A DNA stretch of 64,000 nucleotides from Pseudomonas chlororaphis subsp. piscium (GTDB lineage Bacteria > Pseudomonadota > Gammaproteobacteria > Pseudomonadales > Pseudomonadaceae): the NCBI RefSeq assembly GCF_003850345.1, contig NZ_CP027707.1, forward strand, positions 2,108,001 to 2,172,000, given 5' to 3'. Below the pieces are notes generated by a model. That model saw only the letters and a list, made by a program, of their open reading frames with translations, searched no databases and had not been told where the DNA came from. Positions within the stretch are counted from its first letter, which is position 1. Each line of letters begins with the position of its first letter. Of this stretch, positions 46,666-58,616 are shown piece after piece. The position numbers were made by a program, and so were the translations under genes.

Positions 46666-46814
46666 TATTACCAGACGGCTCTTCCAGAATCCCGACTATC
46701 GCGTTGGCGGGTGTGCCTGGCGGATTGGCGTAGCATCGATGGAAACGTCGCTGCCGAGTCAGAAGTTAGCGTCCGACGTGTACTGTTCAGCTTCCATATC
46801 GTGGAGATCAGTTG

Positions 46815-48962
46815 ATGATTTACGAAGGTAAAGCCATCACGGTTAAGGCTCTTGAAAGTGGCATCGTCGAATTGAATTTCGACCTCAAGGGTGAGTCCGT
46901 CAACAAGTTCAACCGTCTTACCCTGAACGAATTGCGTTCGGCCGTAGACGCCATCAAGGCAGATGCGTCGGTCAAGGGTGTGATCGTCAGCAGTGGCAAG
47001 GACGTCTTCATCGTCGGCGCCGACATCACCGAATTTGTCGATAACTTCAAGCTGCCGGATGCAGAGCTTGTCGCAGGCAACCTCGAAGCCAACAAGATTT
47101 TCAGCGATTTCGAAGACCTCAACGTTCCGACTGTTGCCGCGATCAATGGCATCGCGCTGGGCGGCGGTCTGGAAATGTGCCTGGCAGCTGACTATCGCGT
47201 CATGTCCTCCAGCGCCAAGATCGGCCTGCCGGAAGTCAAGCTGGGCATCTACCCGGGCTTCGGCGGTACCGTTCGCCTGCCACGCATCATCGGTGCCGAC
47301 AACGCCATCGAGTGGATTGCCGCCGGCAAGGAAAACCGTGCCGAAGACGCACTGAAAGTCGGTGCGGTCGATGCTGTCGTCGCCCCGGAAAAACTGCATG
47401 AAGCGGCTCTGGCTACCGTCAAGCGCGCCATCTCCGGCGAGTTCGACTACAAGGCCAAGCGTCAGCCGAAGCTGGAAAAGCTCAAGCTCAACGCCATCGA
47501 ACAGATGATGTCCTTCGAAACCGCCAAGGGTTTTGTCGCTGGCCAGGCTGGCCCGAACTACCCGGCGCCGGTCGAAGCCATCAAGACCATCCAGAAAGCC
47601 GCCAACTTTGGTCGTGACAAGGCGCTGGAAGTCGAGGCTGCAGGCTTCGTCAAGCTGGCCAAGACCTCTGCCGCGCAGAGCCTGATCGGCCTGTTCCTGA
47701 ACGACCAGGAGCTGAAGAAAAAGGCCAAGGCCTACGACGAAATCGCCCAGGACGTGAAGCAGGCCGCCGTACTCGGTGCCGGCATCATGGGTGGCGGTAT
47801 CGCCTACCAGTCGGCGTCCAAAGGCACGCCGATCCTGATGAAAGACATCAACGAACACGGTATCGAGCAGGGCCTGGCGGAAGCCGCCAAGCTGCTGGTC
47901 GGCCGTGTCGATAAAGGCCGCATGACCGCGGCGAAGATGGCCGAAGTGCTCAACGGCATTCGTCCTACGCTGTCCTACGGTGACTTCGGCCACGTCGACC
48001 TGGTGGTCGAAGCGGTCGTCGAGAACCCTAAGGTCAAGCAAGCGGTTCTGGCCGAAGTCGAAGACCAGGTCAAAGAGGACACCATCCTCGCTTCCAACAC
48101 CTCGACCATTTCCATCAGCCTGCTGGCCAAGGCCCTCAAGCGTCCGGAAAACTTCGTCGGCATGCACTTCTTCAACCCGGTGCACATGATGCCGCTGGTC
48201 GAAGTCATCCGTGGCGAGAAGTCCAGCGAGCTGGCCGTGGCCACCACCGTTGCCTACGCCAAGAAAATGGGCAAGAACCCGATCGTGGTCAACGACTGCC
48301 CGGGCTTCCTGGTCAACCGTGTGCTGTTCCCGTACTTCGGCGGTTTCGCCAAGCTGGTCAGCGCCGGTGTGGACTTCGTGCGCATCGACAAGATCATGGA
48401 AAAGTTCGGCTGGCCGATGGGCCCGGCCTACCTGATGGACGTGGTTGGTATCGACACCGGCCACCACGGTCGTGACGTGATGGCCGAAGGTTTCCCGGAT
48501 CGCATGAAAGATGACCGTCGTTCGGCAATCGACGTGCTCTACGAAGCCAAGCGCCTGGGCCAGAAGAACGGCAAGGGCTTCTACGCCTACGAGGCCGACA
48601 AGAAAGGCAAGCAGAAGAAAGTGGCCGACCCGTCGGTGCTGGAAGTGCTCAAGCCTATCGTGTACGAGCAGCGTGAAGTCACTGACGAGGACATCATCAA
48701 CTGGATGATGATCCCGCTGTGCCTGGAAACCGTTCGTTGCCTGGAAGACGGCATCGTCGAGACCGCGGCCGAAGCCGATATGGGCCTGGTGTACGGTATT
48801 GGTTTCCCTCCATTCCGTGGCGGTGCGCTGCGCTACATCGATTCGATCGGTGTTGCCGAGTTCGTTGCCCTGGCCGACCAGTACGCCGATCTGGGCGCGC
48901 TGTACCACCCGACCGCGAAGCTGCGCGAGATGGCCAAGAATGGCCAGAGCTTCTTCGGTTAA
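46815..48962 (+). CDS. fadB: Fatty-acid oxidation complex alpha subunit
   Basis: A 715-residue multifunctional enzyme: enoyl-CoA hydratase/isomerase (about 1-190) and 3-hydroxyacyl-CoA dehydrogenase (about 310-715). Crotonase motifs are '[15 protein letters not shown]' and '[21 protein letters not shown]' with the active Glu residues. The NAD site is '[19 protein letters not shown]', and '[15 protein letters not shown]' holds the catalytic His. It forms an alpha2-beta2 complex with FadA, encoded 29 bases downstream. GTGGAGATCAGTTG precedes ATG 46815. A PsrA-like double operator lies about 150 bases upstream, fitting induction by long-chain fatty acids. Confidence 0.98.
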   Translation: MIYEGKAITVKALESGIVELNFDLKGESVNKFNRLTLNELRSAVDAIKADASVKGVIVSSGKDVFIVGADITEFVDNFKLPDAELVAGNLEANKIFSDFEDLNVPTVAAINGIALGGGLEMCLAADYRVMSSSAKIGLPEVKLGIYPGFGGTVRLPRIIGADNAIEWIAAGKENRAEDALKVGAVDAVVAPEKLHEAALATVKRAISGEFDYKAKRQPKLEKLKLNAIEQMMSFETAKGFVAGQAGPNYPAPVEAIKTIQKAANFGRDKALEVEAAGFVKLAKTSAAQSLIGLFLNDQELKKKAKAYDEIAQDVKQAAVLGAGIMGGGIAYQSASKGTPILMKDINEHGIEQGLAEAAKLLVGRVDKGRMTAAKMAEVLNGIRPTLSYGDFGHVDLVVEAVVENPKVKQAVLAEVEDQVKEDTILASNTSTISISLLAKALKRPENFVGMHFFNPVHMMPLVEVIRGEKSSELAVATTVAYAKKMGKNPIVVNDCPGFLVNRVLFPYFGGFAKLVSAGVDFVRIDKIMEKFGWPMGPAYLMDVVGIDTGHHGRDVMAEGFPDRMKDDRRSAIDVLYEAKRLGQKNGKGFYAYEADKKGKQKKVADPSVLEVLKPIVYEQREVTDEDIINWMMIPLCLETVRCLEDGIVETAAEADMGLVYGIGFPPFRGGALRYIDSIGVAEFVALADQYADLGALYHPTAKLREMAKNGQSFFG

Positions 48963-48976
48963 GCGCCCCCTACTAG

Positions 48977-50167
<1,191 letters not shown>

Positions 50168-50185
50168 GCGTTGCGTTGACGGAAG

Positions 50186-50215
50186 CCGGGGCCCAGTGCC
50201 CCGGTTTTTGTTTTT
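50186..50215 (+). terminator. Terminator of the fadBA operon
   Basis: CCGGGGC / GCCCCGG stem with a 5-nt loop and TTTTTGTTTTT. Confidence 0.92.
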
Positions 50216-50256
50216 CTGAAGATTTATTATTTTTTATTTTGCGCGAGGGCCAGAAC

Positions 50257-50493
50257 ATGCAATTACAACCCGGGCTCTATCAGCATTACAAGGGACCGCA
50301 GTACCGCGTTTTCAGCGTGGCGCGGCATTCCGAGACGGAAGAGGAAGTGGTGTTCTATCAAGCCCTGTATGGCGATTACGGCTTTTGGGTGCGTCCCTTG
50401 AGCATGTTCCTGGAGTCGGTCGAAGTTGACGGCGAGCAGGTGCCACGCTTTGCTTTGGTGCAGGCCGAACCCAGTCTTTTTTCACGGCCATAA
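50257..50493 (+). CDS. DUF1653 family small protein
   Basis: A 78-residue protein matching the DUF1653 pattern: 'GLYQHYKGPQYRVFSVARHSETEEEVVFYQALYGDYGFWVRPLSMFLE' corresponds to the family's YRHYKG...YxV...A.HSET.E..VvYr.LY.....WvRP..mF motif. Function unknown. ATG 50257 has GAGGG 7 bases upstream. It lies between the fadBA terminator and topA. Confidence 0.92.
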   Translation: MQLQPGLYQHYKGPQYRVFSVARHSETEEEVVFYQALYGDYGFWVRPLSMFLESVEVDGEQVPRFALVQAEPSLFSRP

Positions 50494-50607
50494 GCCGAGG
50501 TCGCGCAGAACCCTGCGCTTGACCTCACCTTGTTGCCACTATATATAGCGGTGCCGCGTCAGGCGCCAACCGCCTCTCACTTCTCGAATTCAGGAATTTT
50601 CCGATCC

Positions 50608-53220
50608 ATGGGCAAATCGCTGGTCATTGTGGAATCCCCGGCTAAGGCCAAGACCATCAACAAGTACTTGGGTAACCAATACGTGGTGAAGTCGAGTATC
50701 GGCCATATCCGAGACCTGCCCACCAGCGGTTCGGCGAGCGCCGCCAAAGAGCCTGCCGCCAAGCGTGGCAAGGCGGCTGCTGGTGAAGCACCGGCGCTGT
50801 CGGCCAAGGAGAAGGCGCGCAAGCAGCTGGTCTCGCGCATGGGAGTCGATCCGGACCACGGCTGGAAAGCCAAGTACGAGATCCTTCCAGGCAAGGAAAA
50901 AGTCATCGAAGAGCTGCGCCGGCTCGCCAAGGATGCTGACACTATCTATCTCGCAACGGACTTGGACCGCGAAGGGGAGGCTATTGCCTGGCACCTGCGG
51001 GAAGCCATTGGTGGGGATGACAGCCGCTACAAGCGCGTGGTGTTCAACGAAATCACCAAGAAGGCGATCCAGGAAGCCTTCTCCCAGCCGGGCGAGCTGG
51101 ATATCGATCGGGTCAATGCTCAGCAGGCGCGTCGCTTCCTCGATCGCGTGGTGGGCTACATGGTTTCGCCGCTGCTGTGGGCCAAAATCGCCCGTGGCCT
51201 GTCTGCCGGTCGCGTGCAGTCGGTGGCGGTGAAGCTGGTGGTGGAGCGTGAGCGCGAGATTCGTGCCTTCATCCCTGAAGAGTACTGGGAAGTTCACGCC
51301 GACCTCGGCACCGCCAAGGGCGCCAATGTGCGTTTCGAAGTGGCCCGTGAAAACGGCGAGGCCTTCAAGCCGCTGAACGAAGCCCAGGCCATGGCGGCGC
51401 TGGAGAAGCTCAAGGCTTCGACCTACACCATCGCCAAGCGTGAAGACAAACCGACCAGCAGCAAGCCGTCGGCTCCTTTCATTACTTCCACCCTGCAACA
51501 GGCTGCGAGCAACCGCCTGGGCTTCGGGGTGAAGAAAACCATGATGATGGCCCAGCGTCTGTATGAAGCCGGCTACATCACCTATATGCGTACCGACTCG
51601 ACCAACCTCTCGGCTGATGCCCTGACGATGGCGCGGACCTATATCGAAGAAGAGTTCGGCAACAAATACCTGCCGTCCTCGCCGAACTTCTACAGCAGCA
51701 AGGAAGGGGCCCAGGAGGCGCACGAAGCGATTCGTCCGTCCGATGTGAACACTCATCCAAGCAAGCTGTCGGGCATGGAACGTGATGCTGAGCGCCTCTA
51801 CGAGTTGATCTGGCGCCAGTTCGTGGCCTGCCAGATGCTGCCGGCGCAATACCTGTCGACCACCGTCAGCGTCGCCGCTGGTGGCTTCGAGTTGCGTGCC
51901 AAGGGCCGTATCCTCAAGTTCGACGGTTACACCAGGGTCATGCCGCAGATGAGCAAGCCGGGCGATGATGATGTCCTGCCGGACATGGCGCAGGGCGATG
52001 TGCTGAAACTAATCAAGCTCGACCCGAGCCAGCACTTCACCAAGCCGCCGGCGCGTTACTCCGAAGCCAGCCTGGTCAAGGAAATGGAAAAACGTGGCAT
52101 CGGTCGTCCTTCGACCTACGCGGCGATCATTTCCACCATCCAGGATCGTGGCTACGTGGCGCTGCACAACCGTCGCTTCTATTCGGAAAAGATGGGCGAC
52201 ATCGTCACCGAGCGTCTGTCCGAGAGCTTTTCCAACCTGATGGACTACGGCTTCACCGCCGGCATGGAAGAGCACCTCGATGACGTGGCCCAGGGCGAGC
52301 GCGACTGGAAAAATGTCCTCGACGAGTTCTACGGCGACTTCAAGAAGAAGCTCGAAGTGGCCGAAGGCAGTGACAGCGGCATGCGCGCCAACCAGCCGGT
52401 GATGACCGATATCCCGTGCCTCACCTGTGGTCGTCCGATGCAGATTCGCACAGCGTCCACCGGTGTGTTCCTCGGTTGCTCGGGTTACAGCCTGCCGCCG
52501 AAAGAACGCTGCAAGGCTACCGTGAACCTGGTGCCGGGCGACGAGATCGCCGCGGACGACGAGGGCGAGTCCGAATCGCTGGTACTGCGCGGCAAGCACC
52601 GTTGCCCGATCTGCAGCACGGCGATGGACGCCTATCTGCTGGACGAGAAACGCAAGCTGCACATCTGCGGTAACAACCCGGATTGCGCGGGCTACGAGAT
52701 CGAAGAGGGCAGCTACCGCATCAAGGGCTACGAAGGTCCGAGCCTGGAATGCGACAAGTGCGGCAGCGAGATGCAGCTCAAGACCGGTCGTTTCGGCAAG
52801 TTCTTCGGGTGCACCAACCCGACCTGCAAGAACACCCGCAAGCTGCTCAAGAGCGGTGACGCGGCGCCGCCGAAGATGGACCCGGTGAAGATGCCCGAGC
52901 TGAAATGCGAGAAGGTCAACGACACCTACATCCTGCGCGACGGGGCATCGGGCCTGTTCCTGGCGGCCAGCCAGTTCCCGAAAAACCGTGAGACCCGCGC
53001 ACCGTTGGTGCTCGAGCTGATCCCGCACAAGGACGAGATCGATCCGAAGTATCACTTCCTCTGCGAAGCGCCGAAGAAGGACCCGGAGGGTCGTCCGGCG
53101 GTGATCCGCTACAGCCGCAAGACCAAGGAGCAGTACGTGCAGACCGAAGTCGACGGCAAGCCGACCGGCTGGCGTGCGTTCTACGACGCTGGTAGCTGGA
53201 AAGTCGAAGACAAGCGTTAA
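50608..53220 (+). CDS. topA: DNA topoisomerase I
   Basis: An 870-residue type IA topoisomerase relaxing negative supercoils. The Toprim domain starts '[22 protein letters not shown]' and has '[16 protein letters not shown]' (acidic triad). The active Tyr326 is in '[14 protein letters not shown]'. Three C-terminal zinc ribbons are visible: '[14 protein letters not shown]', '[19 protein letters not shown]' and '[26 protein letters not shown]', followed by a basic tail domain. An Ala/Lys-rich insert in the Toprim region (about 42-75) is common in pseudomonads. ATG 50608 matches the family start; the frame's longer upstream extension is not conserved. Confidence 0.98.
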   Translation: MGKSLVIVESPAKAKTINKYLGNQYVVKSSIGHIRDLPTSGSASAAKEPAAKRGKAAAGEAPALSAKEKARKQLVSRMGVDPDHGWKAKYEILPGKEKVIEELRRLAKDADTIYLATDLDREGEAIAWHLREAIGGDDSRYKRVVFNEITKKAIQEAFSQPGELDIDRVNAQQARRFLDRVVGYMVSPLLWAKIARGLSAGRVQSVAVKLVVEREREIRAFIPEEYWEVHADLGTAKGANVRFEVARENGEAFKPLNEAQAMAALEKLKASTYTIAKREDKPTSSKPSAPFITSTLQQAASNRLGFGVKKTMMMAQRLYEAGYITYMRTDSTNLSADALTMARTYIEEEFGNKYLPSSPNFYSSKEGAQEAHEAIRPSDVNTHPSKLSGMERDAERLYELIWRQFVACQMLPAQYLSTTVSVAAGGFELRAKGRILKFDGYTRVMPQMSKPGDDDVLPDMAQGDVLKLIKLDPSQHFTKPPARYSEASLVKEMEKRGIGRPSTYAAIISTIQDRGYVALHNRRFYSEKMGDIVTERLSESFSNLMDYGFTAGMEEHLDDVAQGERDWKNVLDEFYGDFKKKLEVAEGSDSGMRANQPVMTDIPCLTCGRPMQIRTASTGVFLGCSGYSLPPKERCKATVNLVPGDEIAADDEGESESLVLRGKHRCPICSTAMDAYLLDEKRKLHICGNNPDCAGYEIEEGSYRIKGYEGPSLECDKCGSEMQLKTGRFGKFFGCTNPTCKNTRKLLKSGDAAPPKMDPVKMPELKCEKVNDTYILRDGASGLFLAASQFPKNRETRAPLVLELIPHKDEIDPKYHFLCEAPKKDPEGRPAVIRYSRKTKEQYVQTEVDGKPTGWRAFYDAGSWKVEDKR

Positions 53221-53243
53221 CGTCCGCATTGGATGCTTCTGAC

Positions 53244-53280
53244 AGGCCGCGTAAACTTCTCAAGGGTACGCGGCCTTTCT
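53244..53280 (+). terminator. Terminator after topA
   Basis: AGGCCGCGTA / TACGCGGCCT perfect 10-bp stem followed by TTCTTTT. Confidence 0.88.
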
Positions 53281-53360
53281 TTTGCTTGCGGTGGGCTGGA
53301 GTGTTCCACGACACTGTACGGCCAGCCTGCTGTTATCTATTCGTTGTGGAGATTGCCGTC

Positions 53361-53885
53361 ATGGCCCACGAACTCTATACCCGTACCAACCAGAAAATTT
53401 ACTTCGCCGGCCTGTCGCTGGAAGCCCTGGCGCGAGCCGAAGCGGGCGGGGCAATGAATGCGCAGGCGCTGGTGCAGGCAGGGCGAGAGTCGGTGTTGTT
53501 TCACCTGTACGGCGCGCTGCTTGGCTTGTGCCATGAAATTGCTGGCTTCTATCGCCTCCCACAGGCCAATGCGCCCCGCGCGGAGTTGCTGCTGACCCGC
53601 GAGGTGCTGGAAAGCATTGCCATCCCTGAGTTGGCCGAGCTCGTAGAGCTGGCCCATAACCCTGAGACTTGGCTGGCGAAGCTGCTGGCTGCCCATTCGG
53701 CGATGTTCCAGCCACCGCGAGTGCCGCATAAACCCAAGGGCGATGTCACCCAGCCCCTGATCGTCGCGGTGAACCTCGACGAAGAAGAGCAGGAGCCAGA
53801 GCTGAGCCGGGAAGAGCTGGAGCAATGGCGTCAGAACCTCAAGGCTTTGGCTATTCGCTTCCGTGACGGGCTGAATGAGTGTTGA
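53361..53885 (+). CDS. DUF6586-type conserved hypothetical protein (PA3010-like)
   Basis: A 174-residue, probably cytoplasmic helical protein. It begins 'MAHELYTRTNQKIYFAGLSLEALARAE' and has an acidic C-terminal region ('NLDEEEQEPELSREELEQWRQNLKALAIRFRDG'). It matches the family seen downstream of topA in pseudomonads; function unknown. ATG 53361 follows GTGGAGATTG; the longer frame from 53229 crosses the topA terminator and is rejected. Confidence 0.82.
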   Translation: MAHELYTRTNQKIYFAGLSLEALARAEAGGAMNAQALVQAGRESVLFHLYGALLGLCHEIAGFYRLPQANAPRAELLLTREVLESIAIPELAELVELAHNPETWLAKLLAAHSAMFQPPRVPHKPKGDVTQPLIVAVNLDEEEQEPELSREELEQWRQNLKALAIRFRDGLNEC

Positions 53886-53892
53886 GCCGCCG

Positions 53893-53994
53893 CTAGTACA
53901 ACCCATCATTCCAGGGTGAGTAGGCGTTCAATAACTGCATCCAGATGTCCCCGAACTCCCTGGTCAGCGCGGTCATCAACAAGAAGCAGGCCAT
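53893..53994 (-). CDS. Possible 33-residue small ORF antisense in the topA-sulA gap
   Basis: Begins 'MACFLLMTALTREFGDIWMQ', ends 'AYSPWNDGLY'. In the same frame the minus strand stays open upstream for about 60 more codons to near 54170, but contains no ATG, GTG or TTG. GGA lies about 11 bases upstream of the ATG. It resembles no family I know; it may be a real small peptide, a decayed gene end, or chance. A 35-codon plus-strand frame (53945-54052) overlaps it. Confidence 0.25.
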   Translation of the reverse strand: MACFLLMTALTREFGDIWMQLLNAYSPWNDGLY

Positions 53995-54125
53995 TACGCC
54001 GTTTTCCGGTAAGGAAGCCGTCGCCAGTTTTGATGACGGGCCGAATTTCTGATGACAAATGTATGTTTGTAACGTCAGGCCAATAAAGAAAACCCTTTGG
54101 GCCCGCGCGAGGTCGGGGTGATGAC

Positions 54126-54134
54126 TGATATAAT
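54126..54134 (+). promoter_or_regulatory. Extended -10 promoter for the 54163 gene
   Basis: TGATATAAT is an extended -10 element (TGN plus perfect TATAAT) 28 bases before the start codon at 54163. No good -35 is seen, as usual for extended -10 promoters. Confidence 0.55.
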
Positions 54135-54162
54135 CCCGGCCTTTCGTGGAGAACAGACCTTT

Positions 54163-54396
54163 ATGCCAACGTCCTTTCTAGAAATTGTCGAATTGCCAGA
54201 CGGTCGTATTGAGCTGCGCAGGGCCGAGGACGAGGGTTCTCTGGTCACTCTGGACTTTTCAGAGGATGCCAAAGCCTTCTTGCAAGGCCAGCATGTCGAG
54301 GTGGCCAAGGCCATGTTGAGTGTGGGTGTGCAGATGGCGGGTCGCCTGGTTGAAGGCGAATTGGAGAAAGAAGAGGGGCCACGGGTTCTTCATTGA
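54163..54396 (+). CDS. Conserved small hypothetical protein (PA3009-like)
   Basis: A 77-residue acidic protein: 'MPTSFLEIVELPDGRIELRRAEDEGSLVTLDFSEDAKAFLQ' suggests a small beta-sheet, followed by 'VEVAKAMLSVGVQMAGRLVEGELEKEE', an amphipathic helix. It belongs to a short family found next to sulA-lexA in pseudomonads; function unknown. ATG 54163 has GGAGA about 10 bases upstream and a clear promoter; the in-frame GTG/ATG codons at 54097-54120 precede that promoter. Confidence 0.82.
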   Translation: MPTSFLEIVELPDGRIELRRAEDEGSLVTLDFSEDAKAFLQGQHVEVAKAMLSVGVQMAGRLVEGELEKEEGPRVLH

Positions 54397-54500
54397 GTCC
54401 GTTTGTCGGTTTTTTTGCTGTCGTTCGTCGCCTCCTTTCGGCTTCTCAATCCTGGAGAAGCCTTGTGTCATTCAAGCGTATCCATCGACGCTTCTAGCGG

Positions 54501-54974
54501 TCAGCCCAGACGAATATTCAGGCTTTGTGCGTCGCCCGTGCGGGCTGCGCTGATGAGCTGTTGACGGGCGCTGCTGTTCAACGGGTTGAGCCAGCTGACA
54601 ACGGTGTGGCTGCGTCCCAGGCGCAGGGCCTCGCAAGCCAGTTGTTGCGCGCTTTGGGCGCCGCGTGGGTGCAGCAGCAGAATCCGTTCGCGGTTCAGGC
54701 CGGCATCTCGCAGCCAAGCCTGGGTCAGGCTTGCCGGTGGGGCAATCAATGTCAGCCAGCGCGCGTCCTGATCCTGGCTCAGTTCCCTGAGGATAGGCGC
54801 TAGCAGGCTCAGGCAGTTCCCGGCGGCACCGCGTAACGACAGTTCACTGAAGGCTTCCGGTTCGTTGCTCCAGGGCGATTCGACTACCTCTTTGAGGATA
54901 GGCGCCAGGGGTTGGGCCATGAAGGCTTCGAACAGTGGCAGTTGTGCATGCTGTGGTGTGTGAGGGAACTGCAT
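54501..54974 (-). CDS. sulA: SOS-induced cell division inhibitor SulA
   Basis: A 157-residue protein with the RecA-like SulA fold: 'LAPILRELSQDQDARWLTLIAPPASLTQAWLRDAGLNRERILLLHPRG' then 'EALRLGRSHTVVSWLNPL'. It blocks FtsZ polymerisation during DNA damage. AAAGGAGG precedes ATG 54974. Only 10 bases separate it from lexA on the same strand, so the two form a lexA-sulA operon under LexA control, as in other pseudomonads. Confidence 0.94.
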   Translation of the reverse strand: MQFPHTPQHAQLPLFEAFMAQPLAPILKEVVESPWSNEPEAFSELSLRGAAGNCLSLLAPILRELSQDQDARWLTLIAPPASLTQAWLRDAGLNRERILLLHPRGAQSAQQLACEALRLGRSHTVVSWLNPLNSSARQQLISAARTGDAQSLNIRLG

Positions 54975-54984
54975 AGAGCCTCCT

Positions 54985-55593
54985 TTAGCGGCGAATGACG
55001 CCGACACTCAAGCCTTCGATCACCAGGTCCTGATCTTTCAGGTTGACTTCGATAGGGGCGAACTCAGGGTTTTCGGCAATCAGCCAGACTTTGCTGCCTT
55101 CGCGCTTGAAGCGTTTCACGGTGACTTCATCGCCGATGCGGGCGACGACGACCTGGCCATTGCGGGCCTCGCGAGTGGTGTGCACGGCCAGCAGGTCGCC
55201 ATCGAAGATGCCGATGTCCTTCATGCTCATGCCGTGAACCCGCAGCAGGTAGTCCGCGCGTGGATGGAAGAAGGCCGGATTGATGTTGCAGGACTCTTCG
55301 ATGTGCTGCTCGGCGAGAATCGGCGCGCCGGCGGCAACCCGGCCGATGATGGGCAGGCTGGAATCGTCGGGCTTGGCTTCGAACCCCGGGATGCGAATGC
55401 CGCGGGAGGCGCCTGGAGTCATTTCGATCGCACCCTTGCGGGCCAGCGCCTTGAGGTGTTCTTCGGCGGCGTTGGGCGACTTGAAACCCAGTTCCTGGGC
55501 GATTTCCGCGCGGGTCGGTGGGTAGCCGTTGTCTTCGAGGCAGCGTTTGATAAAAGCCAGAATCTCAGCTTGGCGTGGCGTCAGTTTTAGCAT
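54985..55593 (-). CDS. lexA: SOS repressor LexA
   Basis: A 202-residue repressor of E. coli LexA length. The N-terminal winged HTH is '[44 protein letters not shown]'. The self-cleavage bond is Ala88-Gly89 ('RVAAGAP'), with catalytic Ser123 ('[10 protein letters not shown]') and Lys160 ('[10 protein letters not shown]'). Two LexA boxes lie immediately upstream, so the operon represses itself and is induced with the SOS response. Confidence 0.99.
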   Translation of the reverse strand: MLKLTPRQAEILAFIKRCLEDNGYPPTRAEIAQELGFKSPNAAEEHLKALARKGAIEMTPGASRGIRIPGFEAKPDDSSLPIIGRVAAGAPILAEQHIEESCNINPAFFHPRADYLLRVHGMSMKDIGIFDGDLLAVHTTREARNGQVVVARIGDEVTVKRFKREGSKVWLIAENPEFAPIEVNLKDQDLVIEGLSVGVIRR

Positions 55594-55603
55594 GTCGATC
55601 GCT

Positions 55604-55619
55604 CTGTCTTTTTATACAG
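55604..55619 (-). promoter_or_regulatory. LexA box 1 upstream of lexA
   Basis: On the minus strand CTGTATAAAAAGACAG fits CTG-N10-CAG; it lies 11 bases before the lexA start codon. Confidence 0.9.
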
Positions 55620-55622
55620 TGA

Positions 55623-55638
55623 CTGGAATTATATACAG
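55623..55638 (-). promoter_or_regulatory. LexA box 2 upstream of lexA
   Basis: On the minus strand CTGTATATAATTCCAG fits CTG-N10-CAG and is close to the CTGTATATATATACAG consensus; it also contains TATAAT, so repressor would cover the -10. Confidence 0.92.
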
Positions 55639-55803
55639 TGAATAGCGCTTGGCAATCCTCCTTTTTCCAATCGCCGCTGGACGGTCGGGTTGTCGCTGCG
55701 CATGCCTGGTGTCGCGTGGCTGGCTACAGGAAGCGGTAGGTATGGTTAAATAACTGACTGGCCGGCCGCAAAACGGACAGGCAGGCTTGACAAGGCTGGG
55801 GCT

Positions 55804-55830
55804 GAAACGTATGTTTCAAACAAGTGTTTG
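55804..55830 (+). promoter_or_regulatory. PsrA double operator upstream of psrA
   Basis: GAAAC-GTAT-GTTTC and CAAAC-AAGT-GTTTG, two perfect dyads overlapping by one base, both matching the G/CAAAC-N4-GTTTG/C PsrA consensus. They lie 15 bases before the psrA ATG, suggesting autorepression. Confidence 0.85.
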
Positions 55831-55845
55831 TCAGGCGGAGTAGCC

Positions 55846-56553
55846 ATGGCCCAGTCGGAAACCGTTGAACGCATTCTCGATGCTGCCGAGCAGTTGTTCG
55901 CGGAAAAAGGTTTTGCCGAAACCTCATTGCGGCTGATCACCAGCAAGGCCGGGGTCAACCTGGCGGCGGTGAATTATCATTTCGGTTCCAAGAAGGCCCT
56001 GATCCAGGCGGTGTTCTCGCGCTTCCTCGGGCCGTTCTGCGTCAGCCTCGATCGGGAGCTGGAGCGGCGTTCGGCCAAGCCGGACAGCAAGCCAAGCCTC
56101 GAAGAACTGCTGGAAATCCTCGTCGAGCAGGCCCTGGTGGTCCAGCCTCGCAGCGGCAACGACCTGTCCATCTTCATGCGCCTTCTGGGCCTGGCCTTCA
56201 GCCAGAGCCAGGGGCACCTGCGGCGTTATCTGGAAGACATGTACGGCAAGGTATTCCGCCGCTACATGCTGCTGGTCAACGAAGCCGCGCCACGCATTCC
56301 ACCGATCGAACTGTTCTGGCGTGTGCACTTCATGCTGGGAGCGGCGGCGTTCAGCATGTCGGGGATCAAGGCCTTGCGTGCGATTGCCGAGACCGACTTC
56401 GGGGTCAATACCTCGATCGAACAGGTGATGCGCCTGATGGTGCCGTTCCTCGCGGCCGGCATGCGCGCCGAAACCGGCGTCACCGACGATGCCATGGCCA
56501 CTGCGCAGCTCAAGCCGCGCAGCAAATCGACTCCGGCGGTCGCCAAGGCCTGA
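55846..56553 (+). CDS. psrA: TetR-family fatty-acid-responsive regulator PsrA
   Basis: A 235-residue regulator. The TetR HTH is 'VERILDAAEQLFAEKGFAETSLRLITSKAGVNLAAVNYHFGSKKALI' (about 6-54), with a helical ligand domain behind it. In P. aeruginosa PsrA binds long-chain fatty acids, represses fadBA and itself, and activates rpoS. Its position next to lexA and nagZ is conserved. ATG 55846 is preceded by GGCGGAG and by a double operator; an earlier in-frame start (55828) would overlap the operator. Confidence 0.95.
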   Translation: MAQSETVERILDAAEQLFAEKGFAETSLRLITSKAGVNLAAVNYHFGSKKALIQAVFSRFLGPFCVSLDRELERRSAKPDSKPSLEELLEILVEQALVVQPRSGNDLSIFMRLLGLAFSQSQGHLRRYLEDMYGKVFRRYMLLVNEAAPRIPPIELFWRVHFMLGAAAFSMSGIKALRAIAETDFGVNTSIEQVMRLMVPFLAAGMRAETGVTDDAMATAQLKPRSKSTPAVAKA

Positions 56554-56745
56554 CCGTCCGGGTGGGCGCGGCAGCTTACATCCGCTAAGCTAGCCGCCCA
56601 TGTCGACTCTCGTTTCCTACCTCCTTTCACATCTTTCGCCGATCGTCGCTTGCCGGGCTTTGCCGCCGGCAATGGACTCGTGCGTCCGCGCCACACCAGC
56701 ACCCTCCGCGATGCCGTGCGCGCACTTCGTTACTAAGGAATTGCT

Positions 56746-58613
<1,868 letters not shown>

Positions 58614-58616
58614 AGA

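Noticed and set aside
53945..54052. 35-codon plus-strand ORF ('MSPNSLVSAVINKKQ...')
   Set aside because: Third positions are GC-rich, but there is no ribosome site or promoter, and its bias mirrors the opposite-strand frame; neither can be confirmed.
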